This document shows, one piece after another, positions 1 through 10,200 of a DNA stretch of 64,000 nucleotides. Location: assembly GCA_015227615.1 (NCBI GenBank), contig JAALGZ010000003.1:1178001-1242000 (forward strand). Reading direction: 5' to 3'. The notes beneath the pieces are model-generated. The model searched no databases. It was given only the letters and a program-made list of their open reading frames with translations, and was not told the DNA's origin. Source of the stretch: Labyrinthula sp. Ha (lineage: Eukaryota > Sar > Bigyra > Labyrinthulida > Labyrinthulaceae). How positions within the stretch are numbered: position 1 is the stretch's first letter; every line of letters begins with the position of its first letter. The translations under genes were made by a program, and so were the position numbers.

Positions 1-1479
1 TATGCAAAGTTGGACTATGATTGGATTGCAGAAAACAAACTTCCTGGTAGATCCCAGTTGTTCATTGCAAGATATGATATGTTCAGTGCGCCAAAAAGAG
101 CATGGTATGAATTTACTCCTGAGATGAACTTGAAAGACAGATTTGGAGTTACAGAATGCCCCCAAGTAGTGTTTGCTTCAAGAAAATGTGACGGGTTTAC
201 GGAGTGGTGTAGTCGTGGAGCAGATGAAGAAAACCCAAATTTAGAAGTTTTCGGATGTAAGAATTTTGTAGAATCTTGTCCTAAAGAGTATCGAAATAAC
301 TGGGATGGAAATGGTGATTTGTATACATGGATTATGGAGAATATAGAAAGAGATGGCAGGCCAAAAATTACGAAGTTTCTTGGCAGTTTGAAAGAACAGG
401 GGTCATGGCTACAGAAGAGAGAATACACGACCTCCGGAACACATCTCAGAAACTCCTATCTCGCCCAAGCTTTTCCTGCTTTTACGCATAGAGGTTTTAA
501 AGTTCTTGAAACTCCAAAGGTTGTGCAAGATTGGTTGTTGTCTTTTCATAAGAATTATGAAAAATACAGAATTACAGAGCGTTGGAATGCTGAAAGTACG
601 CAACTTAGTTTTCATGAGAAACCTACCACTTTCATTGATATGGACAAGATCAGAGCGAAGAAAAATGAAATGGCTAATAAATACTTAAAACCTATAGTTG
701 AAGAGTGGTCTGGAATGAAACCTCTGGAACTAACTTCTTTTTATGGAATGAGGGAGTATCATGAAGGTGCTTGGCTACGCCAGCACGTAGATCGCATCGA
801 CACGCACGTTCTCTCTATAACTATCAGTGTTGGAAAACTTAACGAAACTAGTGACTCTAAGCCCTGGCCTTTGAGAGTTACTGATTGGACGGGGAAACAG
901 GTGGCATATGATCATCCACCTGGAACAATGATTCTTTATGAAAGCAGCAAATTGCCCCATGGAAGGCCAACCAGAAACGAGGGTGGGATTCATTTGGGTG
1001 CATTTGTTCATTTCAAGCCACAGAACATGCACGGAACTGCCGCCAAACATTGGGAGGACGTTGCTTCCAGAGCTCGACAAAACCAAAATATTCATACTCA
1101 GTTTGCAAGGTTTAGAGCTACCCCAGAAATTGAACCAACAAATCCTGTCTATGCGGAAGAGAACATTGGAGAAGGTTCGGTCTGGAAAGAAAAAGGTCGA
1201 TCGAAAGGAAACACCGATCAGTTTTCTGTAGAGTTTCGTAATAGAGCTGATAGACCAATGCAAGTGTTTTGGTATCATAAGACTCAACCAGAGCCGATCT
1301 TGCAGGGAAGAATCTTTGCTGGCACTAGTATGAGCATCAATACTTATCATGGACATACGTTTTATTGGGCAGAAATTGAGAGTGAGCAACCAGCAACAGG
1401 AGGTAAGTTTACCATCGACAAGGGAAAAAAAGAATATACATATAACTTTGGGAAAGATGGTAGTACCGTGAAGGTATAA
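1..1479 (+). CDS. Thioredoxin-like / prolyl 4-hydroxylase (2OG-Fe(II) oxygenase) / VHL-like beta-domain fusion, 5' partial
   Basis: The reading frame is open from base 1, so the N-terminus lies outside the window; residue 1 here is the TTG codon at 10. Residues about 10-115 look like a thioredoxin-fold domain without a CxxC (a cis-Pro-like ECPQVVF stretch at 49-55). Residues about 237-336 form the oxygenase core, with iron ligands H259 and D261 (QHVDRID) and distal H317 (LPHGRP), followed by the F-x-H-F strand typical of P4H. Residues about 405-475 resemble the VHL beta domain: FRNRADRPMQVFW, then TYHGHTFYW at 445-452, comparable to the VHL stretch around its S111 and H115. By family it would hydroxylate prolines using O2, 2-oxoglutarate and Fe(II). 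The VHL-like part may bind hydroxyproline or simply be structural; that is inference. The basic residue that usually holds 2-oxoglutarate is not at its expected place. No intron is seen. Family assignment is firm; substrate and location are unknown. Confidence 0.9.
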   Translation, partial: YAKLDYDWIAENKLPGRSQLFIARYDMFSAPKRAWYEFTPEMNLKDRFGVTECPQVVFASRKCDGFTEWCSRGADEENPNLEVFGCKNFVESCPKEYRNNWDGNGDLYTWIMENIERDGRPKITKFLGSLKEQGSWLQKREYTTSGTHLRNSYLAQAFPAFTHRGFKVLETPKVVQDWLLSFHKNYEKYRITERWNAESTQLSFHEKPTTFIDMDKIRAKKNEMANKYLKPIVEEWSGMKPLELTSFYGMREYHEGAWLRQHVDRIDTHVLSITISVGKLNETSDSKPWPLRVTDWTGKQVAYDHPPGTMILYESSKLPHGRPTRNEGGIHLGAFVHFKPQNMHGTAAKHWEDVASRARQNQNIHTQFARFRATPEIEPTNPVYAEENIGEGSVWKEKGRSKGNTDQFSVEFRNRADRPMQVFWYHKTQPEPILQGRIFAGTSMSINTYHGHTFYWAEIESEQPATGGKFTIDKGKKEYTYNFGKDGSTVKV

Positions 1480-1912
1480 GTAGCGTTTTCATAATCTTCT
1501 AGGCTTCTCATTGGTATGGAAGGGTTAAAACCAAGATAAATGAAGAGCGTGAACTGTTGCATAATCTTTAGTTGTATTTATATCTATAAGAAGCTGCATT
1601 TGTTTACTTTGTCCGTGCCATTTCGGACACCGGACTCTTGGATCATACAACACTAGGGTCTATGTTAAACACTGATACGTGTTTAACATGTCGTAGTTAA
1701 AAAAGCAATAACTAATCTTTAACACGCAATCAACAAATTGAGAACTTGACTCAAACATGAAGCGGAGCACCAACTTTGCTCTACTTGCACGTTGTAACTA
1801 TCCTGTATGTATAATGTGTACATAACATATTCTACGTGATATATAGTATTTTGTTTCGCCACGTCATTAATCATTTATATGTTCAGTGAATATCAAAGAT
1901 AGAATTCCATCG
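1480..1912. other. Intergenic region between the oxygenase and carboxypeptidase genes
   Basis: This is 433 bp of AT-rich DNA with stops in all frames. It must hold the 3' end of the oxygenase transcript and the promoter and 5' UTR of the carboxypeptidase. No recognisable RNA gene or repeat is seen. Confidence 0.6.
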
Positions 1913-3529
1913 ATGAAAGATATTCGCAATAAATCAATCATATTAATTCTAACAGCTACAGGGCTGCTATCAATCTTACACTACTACACACCACTGTTTG
2001 AGACCTTTAGGTTAAGAGGTGAAGTGTTTTCGGACCAAATTAAGCAAAATAACGAAGACATCTGTGGGTCGTTCTCCTCGAAGGAAGCGTGCAACAAAGA
2101 AAACGCCTGTACTTGGTGCCAGGCTGGAGCAGTCCCTTCTAAATGTTATCCAACTGAGCAAGCTAAGAAACTTCCACATGGAGTATTTAAGTGTGATAAG
2201 GTATTCTTTGAAGATATCCTGGAAGTTACCCTTAGTGAACTTTCGGAAGCAGAGCGTTTGTGCGATGATGTGGAGCAAGTGGCAGGGTATTTCCGTTTGG
2301 GGAAGTCAAATAAACATTATTTCTATTGGTTTTTTGAGAGTAGAGATGTTCCTGAGGATGATCCTGTTGTATTATGGTTAACAGGGGGTCCTGGTTGTTC
2401 ATCTTCGTTGGCTCTATTTGCGGAGAATGGGCCTTGCAGCGTAAACGATGACTTGTCACTGAAAAGCAATCCATATAGTTGGAATTCAAATGCAAACCTT
2501 CTCTATGTAGATCAACCTGCAGGTACAGGGTTCAGTTATGGAAACCACGATAGAAATGAGAAGCAAATTGGGTTGGACATGAATAAGTTTATTCGGCAGT
2601 TTCTTCAGGCCTTCCCGAAGTACAAAGACAACAAGTTTTTTGTTTTTGGAGAGAGTTATGCTGGGCATTATGTACCTGCTACTGCACATGCCATTTTCAA
2701 GCAAAATGCGCTTGAGAAAGACAGGGTTAACTTACGAGGTATGGCCATCGGTAATGGACTAACCGATCCAGAAATTCAGTATAGATATTATGCTGACATG
2801 GCCTATAAGTCTGGTACAGTCCCTTCAAGAATTACATACTCAGAATATGAGAGAATGGTTTCTGTTACCCCAGAATGTATTAAATTGATTCAAGCTTGCA
2901 ACGCTGAAAATGAGAACGACTTTTTTATTTTTCCTACAAAGGAAGTTCCATTTTTTCCAATGCGTTCTAATGTTTGTATGGATGCATTTAATTTCTGTAA
3001 TGATAACTTGTTTGAATCGTTTTCGCGGACCGGATATAATCAGTATGACATGAGAATAAAGTGTGAAGTGCCTGGGTTATGTTACAACTTTACTGCTGTA
3101 GAGAAGCTTATGAATACTAATAAAATGTTTGAGTATCTTAAGATTCCCGGATTTATTAGAGAAAAAGGGTGGCAGAGTTGTGATGCTGGTGCATACCAAG
3201 ATTTAATGGGTGATTGGATGAAGAATTATCAAACTCTTATCCCGGAACTACTACAAGATACAGAACACCCAGTTGCTGTTTTGGTCTATGCTGGGGACGT
3301 TGATTATAGTGTAAATTACTTAGGCTGTAGGGCGTGGGTCAATGAGTTAGAGTGGCAAGGTAAACAAGCTTATAACCAAGAAGAATGGGTCCAGTGGCGT
3401 GGTGCTGGTAGCTTGAGGACATTCGGTGGCTTGAGTTTTTTGCAGGTTTTTCGTGCTGGTCATATGGTTCCTATGGATCAACCCAAGATTGCTTTGGAGA
3501 TGCTCAATGAATTTACATTAAACTATTAG
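1913..3529 (+). CDS. Serine carboxypeptidase (peptidase family S10)
   Basis: A 538-residue protein when begun at the first in-frame ATG (1913). The frame is open upstream to a TAA at 1868 but offers only a GTG before this ATG. The N-terminus is a short basic stretch then a hydrophobic segment (about 8-22), which fits a signal peptide or signal anchor. A Cys-rich segment follows (about 51-95, with CTWC near 66-69), then the alpha/beta-hydrolase fold. Clear S10 marks are WLTGGPGCSSS, the nucleophile elbow GESYAGHY (S248), the Asp in YAGDVDY (D462) and the His in RAGHMVPMD (H517). The NPYSWN and DQPAGTGFSYG blocks are also intact. By family it removes C-terminal residues from peptides in a vacuole, lysosome or secretory compartment. 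Length and motifs are complete, so it looks functional. No intron is evident. The exact start is the only doubtful point. Confidence 0.95.
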   Translation: MKDIRNKSIILILTATGLLSILHYYTPLFETFRLRGEVFSDQIKQNNEDICGSFSSKEACNKENACTWCQAGAVPSKCYPTEQAKKLPHGVFKCDKVFFEDILEVTLSELSEAERLCDDVEQVAGYFRLGKSNKHYFYWFFESRDVPEDDPVVLWLTGGPGCSSSLALFAENGPCSVNDDLSLKSNPYSWNSNANLLYVDQPAGTGFSYGNHDRNEKQIGLDMNKFIRQFLQAFPKYKDNKFFVFGESYAGHYVPATAHAIFKQNALEKDRVNLRGMAIGNGLTDPEIQYRYYADMAYKSGTVPSRITYSEYERMVSVTPECIKLIQACNAENENDFFIFPTKEVPFFPMRSNVCMDAFNFCNDNLFESFSRTGYNQYDMRIKCEVPGLCYNFTAVEKLMNTNKMFEYLKIPGFIREKGWQSCDAGAYQDLMGDWMKNYQTLIPELLQDTEHPVAVLVYAGDVDYSVNYLGCRAWVNELEWQGKQAYNQEEWVQWRGAGSLRTFGGLSFLQVFRAGHMVPMDQPKIALEMLNEFTLNY

Positions 3530-6500
3530 AATTCAAACATTTTTGAGCTTCTTCTTATTTAAAACCTAAGATTTATTTACTTATTTATCCAAGTTTACCA
3601 AAGTGTTGTTGAGCTTCACGTAATGAATTACTTATGGTTCAATTTTTAATTACTTCATGCTGTTGAAGCATGTTGAATATTATACATATTTTTACTTATT
3701 AAAGTCTGTTTCGTACTCTAACTAACTTGTATAAGAGTGCAAAATGTACAAAGTCAGAATATCCTAACTACCAAGCTACCGTACTCAATTAAACGAAGTC
3801 TTTCTCAGCCCACATACGTAGACAACGAACAATCTTGTTTAAAACACGCCTCAGTGAGATTACATGTGTATTCTTTGCCGGGTACACCATGACAGTAGAT
3901 CAAAATGTGTGCCTATTCCTTCTACTTCAATATATAAAACAGCTGAAATAACTTGATATCTTATATTCTAGTACCATTCATTCTTTTTTGTTCTCTGTCC
4001 AGTAGAACAAGCTCTTTTTCCGGTGTCTGCATACAGAACTTTCTTTTTCTACAACTTATTTGAGGCTATAATTCGTTCGTGAAAACTTGTTTTGTATTTT
4101 ATATAATATTTTTCTACTAAGTTCTTCAGCCATATTGGTTTTCTACCTAGTAAAAATCTAAGATTATTACTTTCATTGAAAATAAAGCTTCCAATTTGTT
4201 AGATACCGAATAAATTCTTCTAAGGATGGTATAATCTTTGCTCAATACACTCATAAAGTCAATATCAGATAAGAATGTGAAAATAGTAATTTATATGTTT
4301 TATTGCACTTTACGTCTTCTTAATGTATGTACTTAAGACGTCCGCGGAAAGGAATACGCGACTTGTCCAGTAAACTTCAAATAATAGATAATAGGAATAT
4401 AAATTCTCAACTTTGTATGTGAAAACTTGCTCAAGAAAAAAACCTCTTCTTTTTATATTGAAAAAAAACTTCTTCAAATTATTCGTGTTAACGGCTTGTT
4501 TTTTTCAAAGACTAACTATTCCAAAGGTGCTAAATATGACATATTTCAAAGTATTTCTGATACCAAATTATGCTATTTTAGTAGGTAACTATGGTGTTTT
4601 ACTCCCTACATATCATCCTCACATTATCTCACTTCAATTGTGATTAACGGTATTCCACTCCAAATCCATATCAACCAATATCACGTAATCTAAATTCATA
4701 GCATAAAAACATCGGTAAAATGCACACCCTCATATAACATCACGGGCGAAAATATCACCAAATACGAAAGTAAAAAGACAACAAATATATCTCCAAATCA
4801 TATAAAGATGATCATATCTTCCAAAAAACACCTCAAAAAGTATCATAAACAACCTATTGCCGTTGTAAATATATCAAGTAACCCTCATATAGCAAAAATA
4901 GAATTTTTAGAGCCAAAATCGTATCTCACGCCTAAGAATCTTTGTAAGCTGAAATAATATAACATTGGAGCACACAACAGTTTTGTATAAGAAGGTTTTA
5001 ATTGTGTATTACTAGTTAATTGATAAATTGCCCAAAATATATATTTAATTGTAACTTGTAAATCTGTAAATGCTAACTCATAACCTCTTATATTGTTCAT
5101 TGGGATTATATTAGTACCATTTGAAAAGTATATCGAACTAATGAATATTATAGATGGGACATTACCCCATTTTTTAGAGAACATAAAAATACAGAAAACA
5201 TATTTGGTACCTACTAGTTATCGGTTGTACTACTATTTAATTAAGGATAAATATATATATATAAACTTTAAGAACAATTTTTAACGGCTTTTTAAACTAT
5301 CCCCTACTATAGTTTTCTAGTGAATGTTTTCAAGCCGCTTAGTTAACCCAAAAAAATTAGTAGGACCCTTCGATTGGAAGAGTGTCACTTTATGTTACCT
5401 TAAAAAGGCCATATATTATTATTTTTTCTATTCTAGGACTAAGGCACTGAGTGAAGGAGATATAACTCAGTTAAACTTATTATTTTTTTTAGATGTTTGA
5501 ACTTATACTTTCTACTAAGTGAGAATATGACGCTTGTATTTAGCGGATCATACAATCCATGTCAGCTTTTAGCGGAATTCCAGCTAAACTAATACCTTTA
5601 CAATATAAATAATAGGTCTTTTTCATTATGTAGTCAGCCAGTCCAGAATATCATTACATCACTTTCTAAATCACCCAAGGAACTTATCTAAATAAATAAA
5701 CCAGTGAATAAAATCAAATTTCCACATAGATTATAGAGATAGCGCTCAGCCACTCATACTTATAATGCAGAAAAAACAAAAGAAGAAGATAACTTTGTGA
5801 AGGGGATACACATTTTTACATGTGAAATCGCTAGAGTACAGGAAACTAAGACACTCATGTTAATATCAACATAGGTTTCACATGAGGACATTAATGAACC
5901 ACAAATCCGAGAAAATCGTTCAACTAGCAAAAAATGGGTGGTTTTGAAATAACAAAAGGGATTTTTATTTGACTGGCTAGGGCAACTTGCTACTCAAAGG
6001 GTCAGCCTATTTTAAAGCTTGTGACAGACCAAGATTCAAGAGCATGCCTTGTTTTTTAATGTCGACTTTATTACGATAGAGTTCACGACATTTGCTTAGA
6101 CAACGTAGCTCCAAGGTAAGTATGTTCTAATACTTGTGGGACTATTTGTGAAAAAACAGGGCTCGAGGATTTAAAACACCAAGAATATAACACATACGTT
6201 ACTTGTTTTTGCAGTTTAGCCTTAAGATTTAGCGGCATGGTAAGAAAAAGCCGGGGCTCATGCTTTAGCGCTAAGTATATAATTTAAGATTTTCTGTCAC
6301 GTATCATAGTAATGTTACAGAGCTTCATGCATTTAGTTTATCCCTTTTAGTGTTCAATGTTCTTAAATCTTAACTTTACAGTAAATAAACTCTTATATTC
6401 ATAAGCATGTAGTTTAGCGAATGTATCGGGAAATCAAAATTCAGTCACTTTAAACTTCCTCTCAAGTGCAAACAATTAGATTTCTGTATATCTCATACTA

Positions 6501-7289
6501 AACTAAATTATATTATTCAAATTCTTAGGGGAATCGGCCGGACTCATCAAAACAGGAAGATTGTCAGCTTCCAGAGCAAAAAAGAATCTCATTAATAACA
6601 TGAATGGTACTGAACTTGGTCTTCAAAAACAATACTATGTGTTTAGGGTATCTACGTATCATACCCATTACAAGTGCTATTAATGCGAACATAAAAGCAA
6701 GGGGCATCAATAAGCATGATCAAAATTTATAGTTCAGTTCTAAAACGAAATCAAATTACTGTAAGGAAACTAATCTTACGATTAGAATGTATCTTGGATT
6801 TAAATTTATGGTTTGCCAAGGGTATACAACAATGTGATAGTAGCCCATAATAAAAGACGTTGAAATATCCTAAGTCCCCATTTAACAGTAATAGAATAAA
6901 TTATCTATCCTAGTATCAAGCATGTATGTTTGAATTTTTTTGGGTAAGCTCGTAGAAAATAAGGCAACTGATAATGAAAAAATTATTTAAGGATACAAGT
7001 TAAGTGTTCAATCAAGGTTAGAAGTAAAATTATGCAGCAGTTCTTAAAATTAGCTTTCATAAGAAGCCTAATACTCATAAGGCCTAGAAATCAAAATCAG
7101 TTGTATATACTAAAGTTTCAGCTTAAGAATTGAGCATTTGCGACTTTCGAGAAACTAGATATGTTTGAATAAAATAATTAAGCAGACTAAAGCGCAGTTC
7201 CTGTTTTTTAAACTTTAGTTCTCATTTAAAGTGCTCTAAAAAATATTTGTTTAAGAATTATGAGTGAACCTAACTTTGATAGTTACATC
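3530..7289. other. Gene-free AT-rich DNA upstream of the satellite array
   Basis: About 3.8 kb without a supportable gene; the longest frames (76-99 codons, near 4413-5184) are low-complexity, unlike any family I know, and overlap on both strands. A TTTAGCG heptamer recurs five times between 5539 and 6420. The last 50 bp or so show faint, decaying similarity to the 353-bp repeat that follows. Confidence 0.6.
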
Positions 7290-10200
7290 CACATAAATGT
7301 CATTCTTTTGCGATTAGAATCACTTTTATGCAGAAACCACCCATTTGAGAGCATTATATCAAAATAAAAACAGAAAACTTAACTCACACATGATATTCCA
7401 GAATTAAATGGGTGTATAAAAGGTTTCTTGTAAAAAAATTATAATAATGAACAAATTTTTCCCATTTTCATCCCTGAAATCTGACCCAGGTGGATTCCAG
7501 CAGGTAAAAAACCTTAACTTATATCCTTAAACTCTTGAAATACAGGTTCTGGCATATTATATGGTGTTTGGTGTTAGTTTAAAACATACTGAAAAGGCTG
7601 AAAATATAAACTCCTAGTTGAAAGTGATTAGTCACTTATATTTGCACAAATGTCATTCTTTTGCGAATAGAACCACTTTTATGCAGAAACCACCCATTTA
7701 AGAATATTGTATCAAAATGAAAACAGAAAACTTAACTCACACATATTATTCTATAATTAAATGGATGTATGAAAGGTTTCTTGTAAAAGAAGTTATAATA
7801 ATGAACAATTTTTTCCTATTTTCATCCCTGAAATCTGACCCAGGTGGATTCTAGCAGGTAAAAAACCTTAACTTAGATCCTTAAACTTTTGAAATATAGG
7901 TTCTGGTATATTATATGGTGTTTAGTGTTAGTTTAAAACATATTGAAAAGGTTAAAAACATAAACTCCTACTTGAAAGCGATTAGCCAGTTATATTTGCA
8001 CAAATGTCATTCTTTTGCGATTAGAACCACTTTTATGCAGAAACCACCCATTTAAGAATATTGTATCAAAATGAAAACAGAAAACTTAACTCACACATAT
8101 TATTCTATAATTAAATGGATGTATGAAAGGTTTCTTGTAAAAGAAGTTATAATAATGAACAATTTTTTCCCATTTTCATCCCTGAAATCTGACCCAGGTG
8201 GATTCTAGCAGGTAAAAAACCTTAACTTAGATCCTTAAACTCTTGAAATATAGGTTCTGGTATATTATATGGTGTTTGGTGTTAGTTTAAAACATACTGA
8301 AAAGGCTGAAAATATAAACTCCTAGTTGAAAGTGATTAGTCACTTATATTTGCACAAATGTCATTCTTTTGCGAATAGAACCACTTTTATGCAGAAACCA
8401 CCCATTTAAGAGCATTATATCAAAATGAAAACAGAAAACTTAACTCACACATATTATTCTATAATTAAATGGGTGTATGAAAGGTTTCTTGTAAAAAAAT
8501 TATAATAATGAACAATTTTTTCCCATTTTCATCCCTGAAATCTGACCCAGGTGAATTCCAGCAGGTAAAAAACCTTAACTTAGATCCTTAAACTCTTGAA
8601 ATACAGGTTCTGGCATATTATATGGTGTTTAGTGTTAGTTTAAAACATATTGAAAAGGTTAAAAACATAAACTCCTACTTGAAAGCGATTAGCCAGTTAT
8701 ATTTGCACAAATGTCATTCTTTTGCGATTAGAACCACTTTTATGCAGAAACCACCCATTTAAGAGCATTATATCAAAATAAAAACAGAAAACTTAACTCA
8801 CACATGATATTCCAGAATTAAATGGGTGTATGAAAGGTTTCTTGTAAAAAAATCATAATAATTAACAAATTTTTCCCATTTTCATCCCTGAAATCTGACC
8901 CAGGTGAATTCCAGCAGGTAAAAAACCTTAACTTATATCCTTAAACTCTTGAAATATAGGTTCTGGTATATTATATGGTCTTTGGTGTTAGTTTAAAACA
9001 TATTGAAAAGGTTAAAAACATAAACTCCTAGTTGAAAGTGATTAGTCACTTATATTTGCACAAATGTCATTCTTTTGTGAATAGAACCACTTTTATTCAG
9101 AAACCACCCATTTAAGAGAATTATATCAAAATGAAAACAGAAAACTTAACTCACACATATTATTCTATAATTAAATGGGTGTATGAAAGGTTTCTTGTAA
9201 AAAAATTATAATAATGAACAAATTTTTCCCATTTTCATCCCTGAAATCTGACCCAGGTGGATTCCAGCAGGTAAAAAACCTTAACTTATATCCTTAAACT
9301 CTTGAAATACAGGTTCTGGCATATTATATGGTGTTTGGTGTTAGTTTAAAACATACTGAAAAGGCTGAAAATATAAACTCCTAGTTGAAAGTGATTAGTC
9401 ACTTATATTTGCACAAATGTCATTCTTTTGCGAATAGAACCACTTTTATGCAGAAGCCACCCATTTAAGAATATTGTATCAAAATGAAAACAGAAAACTT
9501 AACTCACACATGATATTCCAGAATTAAATGGGTGTATAAAAGGTTTCTTGTAAAAAAATTATAATAATGAACAAATTTTTCCCATTTTCATCCCTGAAAT
9601 CTGACCCAGGTGGATTCCAGCAGGTAAAAAACCTTAACTTATATCCTTAAACTTTTGAAATATAGGTTCTGGTATATTATATGGTGTTTGGTGTTAGTTT
9701 AAAACATACTGAAAAGGCTGAAAATATAAACTCCTAGTTGAAAGTGATTAGTCACTTATATTTGCACAAATGTCATTCTTTTGCGAATAGAACCACTTTT
9801 ATGCAGAAACCACCCATTTAAGAATATTGTATCAAAATGAAAACAGAAAACTTAACTCACACATGATATTCTATAATTAAATGGGTGTATGAAAGGTTTC
9901 TTGTAAAAAAATCATAATAATGAACAAATTTTTCCCATTTTCATCCCTGAAATCTGACCCAGGTGGATTCTAGCAGGTAAAAAACCTTAACTTATATCCT
10001 TAAACTTTTGAAATACAGGTTCTGGCATATTATATGGTGTTTGGTGTTAGTTTAAAACATACTGAAAAGGCTGAAAATATAAACTCCTAGTTGAAAGTGA
10101 TTAGTCACTTATATTTGCACAAATGTCATTCTTTTGCGAATAGAACCACTTTTATGCAGAAACCACCCATTTAAGAGCATTATATCAAAATAAAAACAGA

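Noticed and set aside
10-12. TTG as the start of the oxygenase gene
   Set aside because: The frame is open to base 1 and a thioredoxin-like fold needs more N-terminal residues; the gene is simply cut by the window.
1886-1888. GTG as the start of the carboxypeptidase
   Set aside because: Eukaryotic nuclear genes start at ATG; the ATG at 1913 is directly followed by a basic stretch and signal segment.
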